Of a stretch of 64,000 bases of DNA, positions 44,101-56,706 are shown piece after piece. The notes below the pieces were generated by a model. The model made no database searches. It was given only the letters and a program-made list of their open reading frames with translations, and was not told the origin of the DNA. Every line of letters begins with the position of its first letter. The stretch's first letter is position 1. The DNA is taken from positions 124,001-188,000 of the forward strand of contig JADNYV010000041.1 in assembly GCA_015501055.1 (NCBI GenBank), given 5' to 3'. This DNA is from Mucidula mucida (Eukaryota > Basidiomycota > Agaricomycetes > Agaricales > Physalacriaceae). The position numbers were made by a program, and so were the translations under genes.

Positions 44101-45005
44101 GCGTTATTAAACGACCAGAAGAATATTCTCTTGTATAGGGCCTTGTTTATCAACGTTGTTGAAGCAAAAATCACATTCCGAGGAGGAGATGCATCTTGAC
44201 AGGCTCCAGTGACGAAGCGATCGATGGAACAAGGTTAAATATTCAACATCCCGGCCACAAGACCTAAGAATGCTCGCGTTTGCTCGACATTCTAGCCTGC
44301 CAACTTCCACTTGGACCTCAAGAATTCCTGTAGACGTTCTGGGCAGACTCGACGCGTAATTACGCGTGGCCACGCAGCCGCGATCGCTAGAAACTTCTCA
44401 CCTCGAGGCAATGACATGGACGCGTTTGTCGATCACTGTAGCTTCTGCGTCAACTCTACAGTTGTCGTCGGTGAAAAGCTTGCGCCATCTGGGTGCAGAA
44501 GATATTTTAGCTGTTGGTATACCTTTCTTGGGTCTCTCGGCATTCAAAAGCGAAGCTAAAGATGCTCAAGATTATACGTTGGCCACACAATCTTCACCAA
44601 CGGCTTTACCTCAAGCGTCACCTGGCAGTGGTACTGAAACCGGCGTAAATAATCCAGGTATAAATGTACGCCACAGCGGAGCGCTGTTCAAAGGGTGAAT
44701 TCAATGGGTTTACGATTGAACAGCGCGCAGACAACCCGAAATGAAAAGCGCATAGTCTTCTGTGACCTGGATACGAGGATTCGCCATCAAACTGAAGCGA
44801 AAGAGCGGAGCCCCGAAAGGGTAAATAGCGTTCCCAATTTGGATGTGAATCTTCTACATAGTTCACAGAAGCATGACCAACTGCATTTAAAAAGAGTCTG
44901 GTGGGTCTCGTCGTTGTCTTCCACCAACCATCACCAGCAATCCTTGCCCTCGTCGTTCCCATCGTTGTCGACGTCGCCCAGCCACTTTTCTCTCGCCGCG
45001 TCGTA
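44101..45005. other. Intergenic upstream of the Pumilio gene
   Basis: No gene is supported. The last 100 bp (ccaaccatcaccagcaatcc, tcgtcgttcccatcgttgtc) is pyrimidine-rich and is probably the core promoter or 5' UTR of the Pumilio gene. Confidence 0.4.
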
Positions 45006-47489
45006 ATGGACGACAGACCCCGACAGCCATCCATCTGGGCGCCCCAGCCTCAGCCATCCGAGTCGACGTGGCCCAAGGCGCTCGATTCGTTCTCTAGAGT
45101 CGCTGAACACGACCAGAATTTTCGCGCCATGCACCAGCACTACCAGCAGCAACCGGTCATTACCCGCGAAGACGTCTTTGGCCCCGTACAGACCACTACC
45201 GACGTCTACGGGCCACCCAAGATTGGCGCTATTGGCGATGGTCGCAAAAGGAACAGCCCGTCTGGTGACTTTGACGATACCGTACGCACTTTTTCGACGC
45301 ATATATGGACATGTAGCTTACTGTTTTCTAGCACGTCGAGCAACTCCTGCGGACGCTCAATCTCAACTCGCCAGATCCAAAACCGCCTCTCAGCCTCAGC
45401 TATGAAGGCTCTCCGGAGTATTCGCCTGCTTCGGTGTCGAGCGCGTTGTTGACGCCCACCGACATGTCGCCGACGCGGCCGTTCGACTCGAAGCAGTTGC
45501 ATTCGCCGTACCCCGGATCGTACATTAATCAGTCATCGCTCCTCTTTGAGCCCACCTCGCCGACGCGTCCCAATCACTCGGATCCGTATGCCGCGTATTT
45601 ACAAGGACCTACCCACCACTCGTTACCTTACTACAAATCCTTTGATCATCCCCAGTCACTCTATCAAGTGTCTCCTCCCACCAGCCTTCCGCCTTCCCTC
45701 TACCAGTCCCCCACCATCCCACCCCTTCGACCAGATCCCGTTGGCACTGCTAGCCGTACTCAAAATAACTCGGATTGGCATATCCCTCCATCCCAGTCGC
45801 ACTCTGATTTGCATTCCAGCGATTGGATTCATCCGGAGCCGGTGGAAAACCCCGTCAACGGGCTCGGGCTGTCCAGTTCCGCCGCCCTCGAGCCACCGGG
45901 TGGCGTTGGTCTTCGCTCGTCCTTCTCTTACCAGGCGTCCAATTCTTCTCCGCAAGCCGCACACGAAGTACGTGGCGTTAATTTTCAATATCATTCTTAC
46001 TGAATACGCTTCTTTTCAAGCCTATAAATTTCTTGTCCTTGCTCCATCCTTCTTCCTCGCCGCCGTATCACTCTTTCGTTGCCCGCATCATCAAGTCTTC
46101 CGATCAGCAAGCCTCTATATTCTTGCAACAAAAGCTCAAGGTCGCTGACGCCGCTGAGCGTGGCAAGATTGTCGACGCTATCTGCGCAAGGGGTTTCGAA
46201 ATGATGGCACATCGGTAAGCTAACGAGATTCTTCCTCGGGCAATACGTCGCTGACCGGTTTGTCAGCTTCGGCAACTGGGCTGTTCAAAGGTGTCTCGAG
46301 GCGGCGTCAACAGCGGAGGAGAGGCGCAAAATTGTTGCGTGCATGAGGTATTATTATACATTTATTCTGTGTCGGTCTTGGCTAATCGTCATGCGTAGAG
46401 GGCGGATTGTAGAGCTTGCCACCAATTGCTATGGTTGCCATGTCCTTCAAAAGGCGCTTGATTGTGAGGAAGATATCCGCCTGCTGATCGTTTCCGAGCT
46501 GCTCCTCGGCGATCCCGCTCAAACGCTCGTGAACAAACACGCGAGCCATGTCTGGAGCAAGGTACGCCACCCGTTGAATTTTTGTTCCCCGCACGTCCTG
46601 ACAAAGTCTTCAGATCATGGAGCTTTCGTGGACGCCTCCGGCGCCACCAATTTTTGCATAGTACGTGATTCGTTTCTAGTGACTGGTGGGATCTCATCGA
46701 TGCTCTACTAGTGTGAACAAGTCTCTCAAAGGCAAGTGGGCGGCGCTGGCGTGTCATGAGACTGGATCACTTGTCGTTCAGGTATGCATCCTCTTCCGTC
46801 GTCTTCCTTCCTTTTCTGATATCCGCACAGCATGCTTTCGAGAATCTTGAAGACTTGGCTAAAGATGGTATCGTCGATGAATTGTTGAACCAGGGCGTCG
46901 GCGTCTTCAGTGAGGTAACGAAAAGCCAGTGGGGCTCTTACTGCGTTCAACATAGTGGGTCTCCCTTCGTTATGGAACGTTGAGTAATATTGACGTTTAA
47001 CCTCGTAGTCCTGGAGCACGGTTCGGACAAGCATCGCAGCCTTACGCTCGACCATCTCATCTCCGGTCTTCTCGAATATGCTACCAACGAACAAGGTTAC
47101 AAGAGCGTAACCAAGGCTCTTAAGGAGGGGGGAAAGGAAACTCTTGACCGTGTTGTGAGAAGAATGTGCGAGCCCGCCAAAGGGTAAGTCGCCGTCGATT
47201 CACGTTATTCGGTACTAAGGCATTCAGTACAGATCCCGCCGGGCGATGATCGTTGATCTCGCGCTTTCTGTGACTGGCAGTCAACTGATTGCTAGTGTGC
47301 TGCCAACTGCCGATAAGGACCAACGTGCTCTACTCTATGACTGCATCAGAGGCCATATCGTCACCCTCCGTGGATGTAAGACGGGTTCGAAGGTCATATG
47401 GCTGTTGTAAGTAAAGACTTCCTGCTGGTCGAGCGACTCTGACGTTACCTTTGAACAGCGATCGCATGCGTGCATATTATGGATATTGA
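45006..47489 (+). CDS. Pumilio (PUF) family RNA-binding protein
   Basis: Eleven exons were assembled, all in phase: 45006-45281, 45332-45967, 46021-46214, 46267-46347, 46399-46561, 46614-46660, 46712-46781, 46831-46954, 47009-47183, 47233-47406 and 47459-47489. The N-terminal about 310 residues are Pro/Ser/Gln-rich and low in complexity. The C-terminal half is a PUF repeat domain with recognisable repeat cores FGNWAVQRCLE, NCYGCHVLQKAL, HASHVWSKIME, ETGSLVVQHAFE, SQWGSYCVQHILE and EQGYKSVTKALKE, and the terminal block KTGSKVIWLFDRMRAYYGY. PUF proteins bind 3'-UTR motifs and repress or localise mRNAs. Several repeats depart from the usual base-contacting triplets, so RNA specificity may differ from Puf3/Mpt5. 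No lesion was found. Confidence 0.88.
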
Positions 47490-49312
47490 TAGAACAAAAA
47501 GAGTGCTTGTCGCTTCAGTACGTCGGGTTTCTGGTCGTCCGCGCGCGAAACTGATAAGTTCACGTAGGACAATGTCGTTCGTTGCTTTTTGCTTACAAGA
47601 TTCTGCCTGGATCAAGATATATCTTTCATTTTCCGCCCATTCATTCATTGCTATCTTACAACGACCGCGTCCTATCTTCATCGCAATCGAACTTACCCGC
47701 AACTCATATCGCTTCGCCAATTTAATATAGGAAAATTCACGAACTCTCACGCATCCAGCCCAGATATTCACCGCATCACCATCATAAAATTCGAATCTCG
47801 GACCATCTCATCCTCCTCATCGACATCGCCCATATCATACGCCCATCCTCTTCTGCATATAGACCTTCATTATCATCGCGCATCTTCGCCGCTTGCTCTG
47901 TCTACGTTGTCTTGCATTGCCTGAACTTGCCTCAACACTTGCATTTATCATCAGTTCCATTTCTGCACTCTTTATCGCTACTTATTCTCACTGTTTATAC
48001 TTGGCATGTTCTGTTATCACATCATTTCTACGTTGTCACACTCTTGTATCCCGCCAGTCGTTTTTTTGGTGTCTGTACTGTATACTTACTCTCGTTTGAA
48101 CGATGTTCTACTCGCTGGTTGTGAATGCGAAGCAGCAGTTTTGGCTCTTGTAGAGTATACATGAGCAGTTTTGGGTGTGTTGCATCAAACTTGAACTACG
48201 GCAAACACCTGCCTGGTCCGTGCGCCAACATGGCCCGTGCGCATCCCGAAACGTATAAAGCCCGCCCCCGAACATTGTGATTCCTTACCACTCTGGCCTT
48301 TTGGCTTAGATCAAGTGTAGTATCTGTTCTTAATAGTTTAACCACTATTACGGAGGCACCGCCTCCCGTATTTGGTTATCTAATTTTTGCCGCCCTTGTT
48401 CTTCGTGCTCTGCTTGCAACACGGGGACGCGATGACCTTGCCACTGCAGTATCGGCTTGTGTTGTCGGGGGAACCTACTTCTTTTTTTGTTCGCGTCTAG
48501 TCGACTGTTTCCTCTTGGCAACAGTTCGGGATGCAGCAAAAATCTGATCTTTCTGTACCATGATTATCTTGTTGAAATTTAATTGATCTGGTGGTGTGCG
48601 GAGCTTTGCGGAAGTGGAACTTCTTATATCGCTGGACATGTCGTTGATAGCAACCTAACCACTGTGGCGTTTATTGTGGCATGGAGCCGACTTCACGGTA
48701 AGCAGCCACACTGAACTCCGATATGGTGATATTGCATCTGCTAGGATGGCTTGCTTGTGGAGACTGCTTCGAGCAAGCGGATTACCCAGAAACTAGTTGA
48801 AGTAGTTCAACAAGTGGATACTGCTCGAGTAAGTGGACACCCGGATCTACACGATTACAGCTCATGTTCGTATGTACTCTACATTGTACAGCTATCATGT
48901 GAAGACCAACCATGAGGATTACAGAAGCCGACGAGTATCCGCCACCTCAGTTCTCGCACGAGTTCTCTCGTAGCACTTCATCAGGTGCATCCTCCCTTCC
49001 CAGTTAGTCGTGGATACCTAATAGGCGTAACGGTATTAGGACTTGGTCTCACCGATATGGGAACATTAAGCATCGTGTTCGTAGTGGTCAGGTTGCCATG
49101 GCTTAGGTATCATGTGTTGACGACAGCCCCCTTCGTCGAGCAGCTCTCCCGGGGCCAGAGGAGTCAATACCACGTCGTTCGGGACTTCAGCCTAAGGCTC
49201 TTTCTCGGGTGCTAGATGTCGTCATGCCCGAACGCGCAGATGTGTGTGCTGGTATAAGAGATAGTCGCATGGCTCCAAGAAATGCAGGTCGTCTCGGTAA
49301 TCCCTCGTCGCC
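47490..49312. other. Intergenic, 1.8 kb
   Basis: Nothing coding was recognised. The first few hundred bases are C/T-rich and probably include the Pumilio 3' UTR. A short imperfect hairpin (acggaggc acc gcctcccgt) lies at about 48349-48368. The last 100 bp includes the promoter of the GH16 gene (ggtataagagat at 49250-49261 resembles a TATA box). Confidence 0.4.
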
Positions 49313-50745
49313 ATGTTCTCCTCCTCGCCAGTCACTATCCTAGCCGCTTTGATCCTCGCCACCCCCGTCATTGGTGTCCATTACGCTTTGACCGATAGTT
49401 ATGTTGGGTCAGGCTTTCTCAGTGGCTTTTCTCACGAAGCCATCGGCGACCCGACGAATGGCAGAGTGTATGTATAATCCATCTTCATGCGATTCCGTCG
49501 TTCTTATTGGGTTTTTTGGGGGCTTTACAGGAACTATGTTGACGCCGCCACATCGGCTGCGCAGAACTTGACCTATGCCTCCAGCAACAGCTTCATCATG
49601 CGGGCTGATCACACGTCCGTGCTGAGCGCATCTGGTCCTGGGCGTAACTCGGTACGGTTGAAGTCGAACAAGGCGTTCACCAACGGAGTCGCGATGTAGG
49701 TTCTCCCCAGCGCAGACAACACAGTCTGACGTCGCCTCCCCGCAGCTTTAACATTCGGCACATGCCACAGGGATGCGGGTCCGTTTTATTTATGTCTACT
49801 GTCGAGTCGCCTCCATTCTGACGTGAACGTATACTAGGACGTGGCCCGCCGTATGGACCTTTGGCGACCCATGGCCAACGCAAGGCGAGATCGATATTCT
49901 CGAGGGTGTCAATGACCAAACCTTCAATCAAGCCACGCTGCACACATCAGCTGGTACGTTATTCTCTCTCCTTGGAAGAAGAAATTGAATCTCGTTAACT
50001 GCCAGGTTGCACCATGCCGGCGTCCCGTTCCCAAACTGGGTATGTCCGAGTCGTCCAGGCATGTGCATATGGTGTCCTTTCTGATCCAAGCAACTATCCT
50101 TAGCGTCGCACTGCAAAACGACTGCAACGTCGCCGTCAACAGCAACGCCGGCTGCGGCGTTCAGATCCAGAACACCGCAAGCTACGGGCCTCCCTTCAAC
50201 GCTAACGGGGGAGGATGGTGAGCTTTAGATCCCTTTTCTTATCACCGCCTAAATTTAGAGCGATAGGTATGCCATGGAGCGCACCTCCACGTACATCAAG
50301 ATATGGTTCTGGTCGAGGAACGATGCTAGTGTCCCACCAGCCGTGCGTGACGGCGATGGCAATGTGGATACGCGAGCTGGGTACGCTTAAGTAGTTTCTC
50401 TTCCTCATACTTTATGTGCTGACACGATTTAGGGCACTCCTTCGCTACTTCCCAACAATTCCTGTAACATTGCGCAGTTCTTTGGTGCGCACCATATCAT
50501 CATTAACCGTGAGTCGCGCCCTTCGTTCCTATCCTTACTTACGCGCATATATAGTGACATTCTGTGGGGATTGGGCAAATGCGGTTTACGGCAACTTCAA
50601 CTGCCCATCGACTTGTGTCGGTGAGTACTTGAACGAGAACGCCTGACCCCACTCATCCGTCTCCGCTTGCAGATTATGTGAACAACAACCCGGCAGCGTT
50701 TACCAACGCCTACTTCGACTTTGCTTGGGTCAAAGTCTACGCGTA
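49313..50745 (+). CDS. GH16 endo-beta-glucanase (laminarinase type), one doubtful splice join
   Basis: Secreted beta-1,3(1,6)-glucanase. The signal peptide is MFSSSPVTILAALILATPVI. About ten small exons give YALTDSYVGSGFLSGFSHEA, GCGTWPAVWTFGDPWPTQG, then EIDILEGVND with the GH16 catalytic ExDxxE (nucleophile and acid/base Glu), NDCNVAVNSNAGCG and INLTFCGDWANAVYGNFNCP, ending FDFAWVKVYA at 50745. The strong donor after exon 7 (GCTGG|GTACGC at 50381) and the acceptor at 50432 leave the frame off by one at the expected WGTP. A weaker donor at 50364 (AAT|GTGGAT) restores frame with loss of a few residues. So the gene is either spliced unusually or has a one-base error or mutation here. Confidence 0.85.
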
Positions 50746-51198
50746 GACGGAAACGAGCTGCGGGTTTCGGTGTAATCCTGTATCCTGTATTATTACTTTG
50801 TATTCGAAATATGTATAGAGTTGTTTATGACCTGATCAATGATGTCGGTGTCTTCCACGCCTACTCCTTCATTGCTCGTTAGTGAAGAGGTGTACAAGCG
50901 GTTATTCGACCTGCTACGTTGACAACTTATCTCTATTAATCGACTATATCGACTCTCTGAGTACGTTTGGTTTTTTATCATCGACGAGCTCAACAAGAAA
51001 GGCGCACGCCATCGTACCGTGGCTATAACTCTGAGAAGCCTTGTCTTATAAACTACGGTTAGTGTATTTCTTCTTTCGAATGTACTACTTCGCGAGTAGC
51101 ATTGACTGGAGAACGAACGATTCCATCAACATGGTTCTTAACTTCATTTGCATCGTCATGCGTACACATTGAAAATCGTGGTACAATATTCCAAGTTA
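50746..51198. other. Intergenic between GH16 and sedolisin B
   Basis: Convergent 3' ends. No gene or repeat was recognised in about 450 bp. Confidence 0.4.
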
Positions 51199-53462
51199 TT
51201 ACAAGCCGGCAGCAGAGAGCATCGCCGCAAAGTTTGGCGTCCCGAGACCGGTGACCTAGGCTCCTTGTTAGTTTCAGGGCAGGCAGGATAGTGTTCAGAC
51301 ATACAGGATCCCCTGTTGAAGAAAATAACATGAGATTCGATGTGTACTCGGAAACGAAAGAAAGACTCACATCCGGCTCTTGCTGGGAAGCCATTGGTGC
51401 CACCTTTGAAATGGGTCAATATTACAGCGGTGAAAGAGGAGATTGATACTTGCATCCGGGATTGTTGCCGCTCGTGATATCGAAGAAAGCCTGAGGATTC
51501 GCGTACAGGCTGGACGAAAGATTAGTCGTGTCTTCTAACCTGAGCGAAAAGCATACGAACAATGGATTGAGGAATCCAAGCACGGGTCGTCCAGCAGCGA
51601 CAAGACGGTCGTTGATCAACGAGATGACACTAGCAAAGATCGGACTGGAGCAGGACGTGCCAGCAACCAAACCTGCTTGACCTCCCACGACGATTTCAAC
51701 ATTCTGGCCTTGCGCTGCGATATCCGGGAATGCGCGACCAGCAGCGTTGAAGCGTCCAGAGTTGGTGTTGCCGAGGGCCGCCAGGTAGGAAGTGACAGCG
51801 GCATCTTGGAAGGAAGGCCGCGTAAACACTCGAGAGAACCCACCACTGCTGAATGTCGCGGCTACTTCTGGGTTGATACCTCTGGTCGCGCCTACAGAGG
51901 TATGGAAAGCGCAACCTCCTGGGAAGGCAGGAATAAAGGTCGTGCATGATTGGCCTAAGTGAATGTCAATATCGAATGCATACTAGTAAGACTTTTGGGA
52001 CACTGACTTTGGCCACCAGAAACACCCCCGTCACCTGAACAACTTGAGAATTGACCGTAAAATTAACGAGGTCCACATACCAGAAGCAAATAGAATAGAT
52101 ACTCCGCGAGCGCCGAGAGCCATGTACGCATTACATAGGCGACTAGTGTCGTTAACATCAGAGCCGGGTATGAGTGATGAATTTCGCCACTTACGTTGCA
52201 GTCGCAGCGGGCAGATCGGTCTCGTCAAACCCATAACTGGTCGTCAAGACCTGGACATCATTTAACGATGGGACAACGTGGAAAACGAAATGCCTTACCT
52301 GTGGAGGAGCAGACTGCGCATTCAAGAAGTTGATGATATCCAAGAAACCATCAACACCGTCGGTAGTCCTATCACCAACAGACACGAACACGGTCGGTAC
52401 ACCAGTTGCAACGCCGACAGTGTATTGAATATCTAAGTTCTGGGGCACGGTTCAGTAATGCGGACTCGACAACCGAGGGAGATATTTACAGCCTCGATAC
52501 CAGCCTGATTCGCGCCTTGAGGATTCTGACCGCCATCCAGAGTTTGAAGAGTAAAAGTAGTAGCAGATGACATATCAGGTCTTAACGCGCCGAGGAAGTT
52601 CTTAGATCGGCTTGCTGTGAGCTTCTTAGTAACTCACATGTCAATGGATACGCCATCTACTCACGTTCGCAAACTGGTCAATGAACCCGGAGACACCAAG
52701 TCGGTTCGATGACTGTGTGGCGCGGGTGGTCGGAATGCCATAGAGTGCTTCTAAGCAGGCTGGGGTCACAGTAGATGCGCACGATGCTGGTGCCGGAAGC
52801 GCTCGGTCCGTGATATTCGACGCTCCTGGAATAGGAATAGACATGATGGGCGTCGGGCCGCCAAACCTCTGCTTCGCGAATGACGTCGTCGGGTGGACAA
52901 CTTCAATATGCGGGAGAAGGTCGGCAGGAATGGAATAAGCCAGTGTCCGGATCACTCGTTCACCGGTTGGGGTGTGAACAAAGTTGTCGAAATTAGCATC
53001 GAGGAGCGAGCTCGCCTGGCTCACGGGAATTGTAAAAGTAAGCCAGTCGTCGAAAGCACCGCTAGTCTTCACGTCCGAGATACCATTATCGATAGCCATT
53101 CGGTCACCAGAGCCACACTCTCGGGTGTTGGTGCTGCGAAAGCTTTGACCTAGGAGCTCGTGAGTACTCTACCGAAGGTTGGTAAATGCACTAACTTCGT
53201 CAAAGCTCAAGTGCTGTCCGTAGAGGGCGCTATCTGGCTCGCTGACGGCGAGTGTCGCCTTCTCGAGACCATCGATGTCCTTCGGGGTAATACCGATGCG
53301 AAAGTTCAAAGTCGTGTCCATAGCGGCAGGTTCAGCCTTCACAAAAGTGTCGGGTGCTGCACCGCGCTCGTCGTGGATGGCCATAGCACGACGCGTAGGA
53401 CTCCCATTCGCAGCAGAGGATAAAGCCAGCAAGGCAATACTGAGAGACGAGAGCCCAAACAT
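51199..53462 (-). pseudogene. Sedolisin (S53 peptidase) copy B, with two 1-nt deletions
   Basis: Near-identical duplicate of copy A, with the same exon-intron structure, signal peptide (MFGLSSLSIALLALSSAANG), pro-domain, Glu/Asp pair, SGDGGVSG and GTSCSSPIFASVIS. Here the LYANPQAFF exon is intact, unlike copy A. Two single-base losses relative to A break the frame. One is in the pro-domain at about 53090-53095 (tcgatagcc for tcggacagcc). The other is in the FLGAL exon at about 52598 (gaggaagttctt for gaggaaggttctt). If these are real the gene is dead; if they are assembly errors it encodes a full secreted protease. The TATA box (TATAAAA, 53514-53520) differs in context from copy A. About 18 kb separates the two copies, which lie in the same orientation. 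Confidence 0.8.
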
Positions 53463-53529
53463 GTTGAGAGATAGCACCAAGAATGGCACGACGTTATCGA
53501 GAACTTTTAGACCTTTTATACATGGCATG

Positions 53530-54289
53530 GTGAACTGTTGCGAAGCGTGTCTATTTTCTCCAGAGAAAGATCAGCAGGAAAGCATCAACGATAAGTAATA
53601 ATAGCCTACTCAAGACGTACACCATGCAAGGCTGTACACCGTGTAGTCCAGGTCCCTACGAGCACGGTATCGCAAGGTCGTCGGGAGTTCTCGTGATTAG
53701 TGTGGGAGTCGCGTTCCGCGCGCCTCTGAGAAAATACAGCAATTGGCGGAATACCATGCGGCTGTTATCTGTGAAAGAAGATAGTCTGCATCAGGAAGCG
53801 TATGGTCATCAGCCAGCTTCGTACCAGCCGGCGCATAGTAGCTTGTGCTCCGGGCTGTAAGTAATGATAGTGGTCCATTCTGAACTGTTGGCCGTGGTAG
53901 TATTCCCACGTCGTCCCAGTCAGAAGTCCTTGTTTACCATGTATGATTAATGTTCCGATGACTAGAATACCGCGAGGTCGTCCTAGACTTGACAGTTCTT
54001 ACAAAGGTGACCATGCTACCAAAAATCAGTCTTCGCATGGCGGCAGGCGACTACGATAAATAACATAAGTGTGCTTGAATAAGAGCGTACCTAACAGGGG
54101 ATATGACCTCGCGGTCCGTCTTTGACTCTGTTGAGAACATCACCGGTGGTGGTTGCCGCGAAAGTTCTCTATAGAGGGTCGCGTGAGAAATGAGCGCCGC
54201 CACGTGGCCCGACAGCAAACTGACAATGAGCTTGATTGAAGCTGGCTGAAGAGAGGATTGATAAAATACACTCATGGCTACCAGCCGCG
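53530..54289. other. Intergenic between sedolisin B and FET3
   Basis: No gene was recognised in about 0.75 kb. Confidence 0.4.
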
Positions 54290-56706
54290 TCACGTTTCTA
54301 CACGTTTGGGACGTAGTAATCCAAACAATCTCCCCTTCTTCTCTTTAGCGCTGATTTGCTCCCTTACTTCGTGCTCAATCTCCTCGTCTGTCAAACCTCC
54401 GCCCATAGAATACCACACCACCGACAGCATGCCAAGAAGTGCTGTGAGCACACATCTGAGAGGCAAAGCCGTCAGCGAATACATTTCGATCTATAACGAG
54501 ACTCATACCCTGCCATAGCACCAATACCCTTGGGATGCCAGCCCAACTTCTGGGGGTAAGGACCCAAGGTCAAGCCACTCAAGTCGGTAGCTTCTGCATG
54601 CCCAGCAGCATTCCCAGAATACGGATCGTTCAGCACCTGACAGTTGTCATACATCTTCTGTGGAACTCTGCCGGTACTTCGCTCTTGTGCAATGAGCGGT
54701 GCTTCAATTAGCTGAATCGCGAGTCCGACTTCAAGATGCCATTCGATATGACCTGCGGAATGGACGAATGAATATACAAGCTGCAAATAATGCGTCACTG
54801 ACAATGCAGGAACCACGCCCCGGGTTGTCGGCTATGACGCGCAATGTTGCTGAGCCACCTGATGGGACGTGAACCGTATCTCTGCGGATTGGGTTGACTT
54901 GGCCTTCTTGGATGGGTGGGTTGAGTATAGGATCGTCAGAGGTGTAGTCGTCAGAACGCCCAACGATCCATGGAGCGTGTCCGTGAAGATGACTGTAAGG
55001 AAACACGTTTTGGACATCGGTGACGCGCAACCGGCAAGGACGCGACTCACAAGGGATGTTTGCCTGCATCGCCGTTCTTGATAACGATGTCAACGACTTC
55101 AAGGTGATCAACCACAAAACTCAGGGGACCATAGGCCGACTGTACTGTAGCGTTGTTGCCCAGACTGAGCTCGCTGAATATCGCTGGCACCTTGGGCGAA
55201 TTATAGGTTATTTGGTTGAACATGGCGTGGTTTGTGCCGTCGTCCATCGTGTCAAATATGACTTCTAATTCTATCGTCTTGGTAGACTCTGGTGGGGATT
55301 GAACATCAATTGGCACAAGCGATGTGTCGTTGACCGTAACGTATTCATCGATGAAGCCCAGATTGGTCGTCGATGCAGAAGACGCGTAAATTACTGAGGA
55401 AGTTACATCTGTAGCAGTCTGCTAAAGGCGTTGGGAGAGCGAAGAGAGTGAGGTGACGTACTCGGGTTCAAAGTATCGGGCACGGTATCGAACATGTCTG
55501 TGTCCATGTTAGCGTGTATCGCCCAATTGCTGACGTTGGTGTCGTTTCTGGCGGTAACAAGTACCGAGTACCTCTGGGCCACTGTGAGGCTGATCAGGTC
55601 GATGGGTGATTCTTCCACGTCAATCTAACAATTCAGCTTGGCTGCAGGTACGATTATAGCAGTTGCGCTTACCCCATCGACTTCAATCTATGGAGTTACT
55701 TAGACTACAATGGTGTAGTAACTGTAACAATAAGTACTCACAATACGCATATCATGCCCATCAATCCAAAAGAAGAACATGGCAAACGCAGAGGTATTCA
55801 CTACGCGAAGACGGTACGTCTTCCCTGCTTCAAAGGGGAGGCTGGCATTGTTATTAAAACCAACGGCTCCAGATGCTGTTCCCGAAAGAGGCGCCAAGTA
55901 GGTACCATTCTGCGCGAAGTAAATCAACGCCGAATCTAGTGATGATGATGGGTCAAACAGAAAGTCAGCGGGACGTGAAATTTTTTCACCTGGTACAGGT
56001 TCTGCTCCACCTGGATTCGCAATGTTGATGAATTGGTCAAGCAGGACAGAATGTTCATCATGATACCAGTCTCCCAGAACGACAGTGAACTCTGCGTCAT
56101 ACTCGTGGGCCTCAACGGTGGGATGTATAGTTAAAGGTCCCCGCAAACCATCGACATATTCACCCTATCGAGAAAAAGCATCATCGAGCGTACGAAGTGG
56201 GAGACTAAAGAAACTTACCTTCGCATGAGCATGCCACCAGTAGGTTCCGTGTTGACCAGACGAGTTGATCGGAACGACATAGTCGAAACTCCCGCCAGGA
56301 GGTATACCGCTTTTTAATATGAATATGAGGGGCAGAAAAAGGAGGCGACCAAACTCGTACCATTCCGATACCATCAGTGCACCGTCCATCCAGGACGTAG
56401 AATTAAAAAACATTCCATGATGATGTATCGTCGCAAGTTTGTCCAAGGAATTCGAGACGTGAAGCACTAAAGAGTCATTCGCGGAGACATCCACAGCAGG
56501 AGGACTAGATACGATACAATGAAAAGGTGGGTCGTCACAGGAACTTTTACTTACGGCCAAGTATTATTGACGCCAATCACTCTGCGTTCAAAGAGACCAT
56601 CCGGATTGACGTTCTCCACGTAAGTGAGGTTCCACCACTCTTCGTGGATGCCAGCAAAAACGGGAGACGCGGCGAACAGCAGCGCAAACACCATTGAGGA
56701 CTTCAT
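54290..56706 (-). CDS. FET3: Fet3-type multicopper ferroxidase, with one frame break
   Basis: Plasma-membrane ferroxidase that oxidises Fe(II) for uptake by Ftr1. Eleven exons were assembled (56706-56555 down to 54455-54290). It has a signal peptide (MKSSMVFALLFAASPVFAG), three cupredoxin domains with Cu ligands in TIHHHGMFFN, YWWHAHAKGEY, HPFHLHGHAPW (joined across the intron 55050-54993) and FLHCHIEWHLE (joined across 54802-54753), and a C-terminal transmembrane helix (CVLTALLGMLSVVWYSMGGG) before a short basic tail. This is the usual Fet3 layout. One G/C is missing in the run at 54818-54821: DNPGRG is read where DNPGAWF is expected, just before the type 1/type 3 copper ligands. Outside that base every join is in frame, so an assembly error is quite possible. 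Its divergent neighbour is FTR1. Confidence 0.88.

Noticed and set aside
47380..47410. A ggttcgaa motif resembling a tRNA B box
   Set aside because: It lies inside a coding exon of the Pumilio gene and no cloverleaf can be drawn around it. No tRNA or rRNA gene was found elsewhere.
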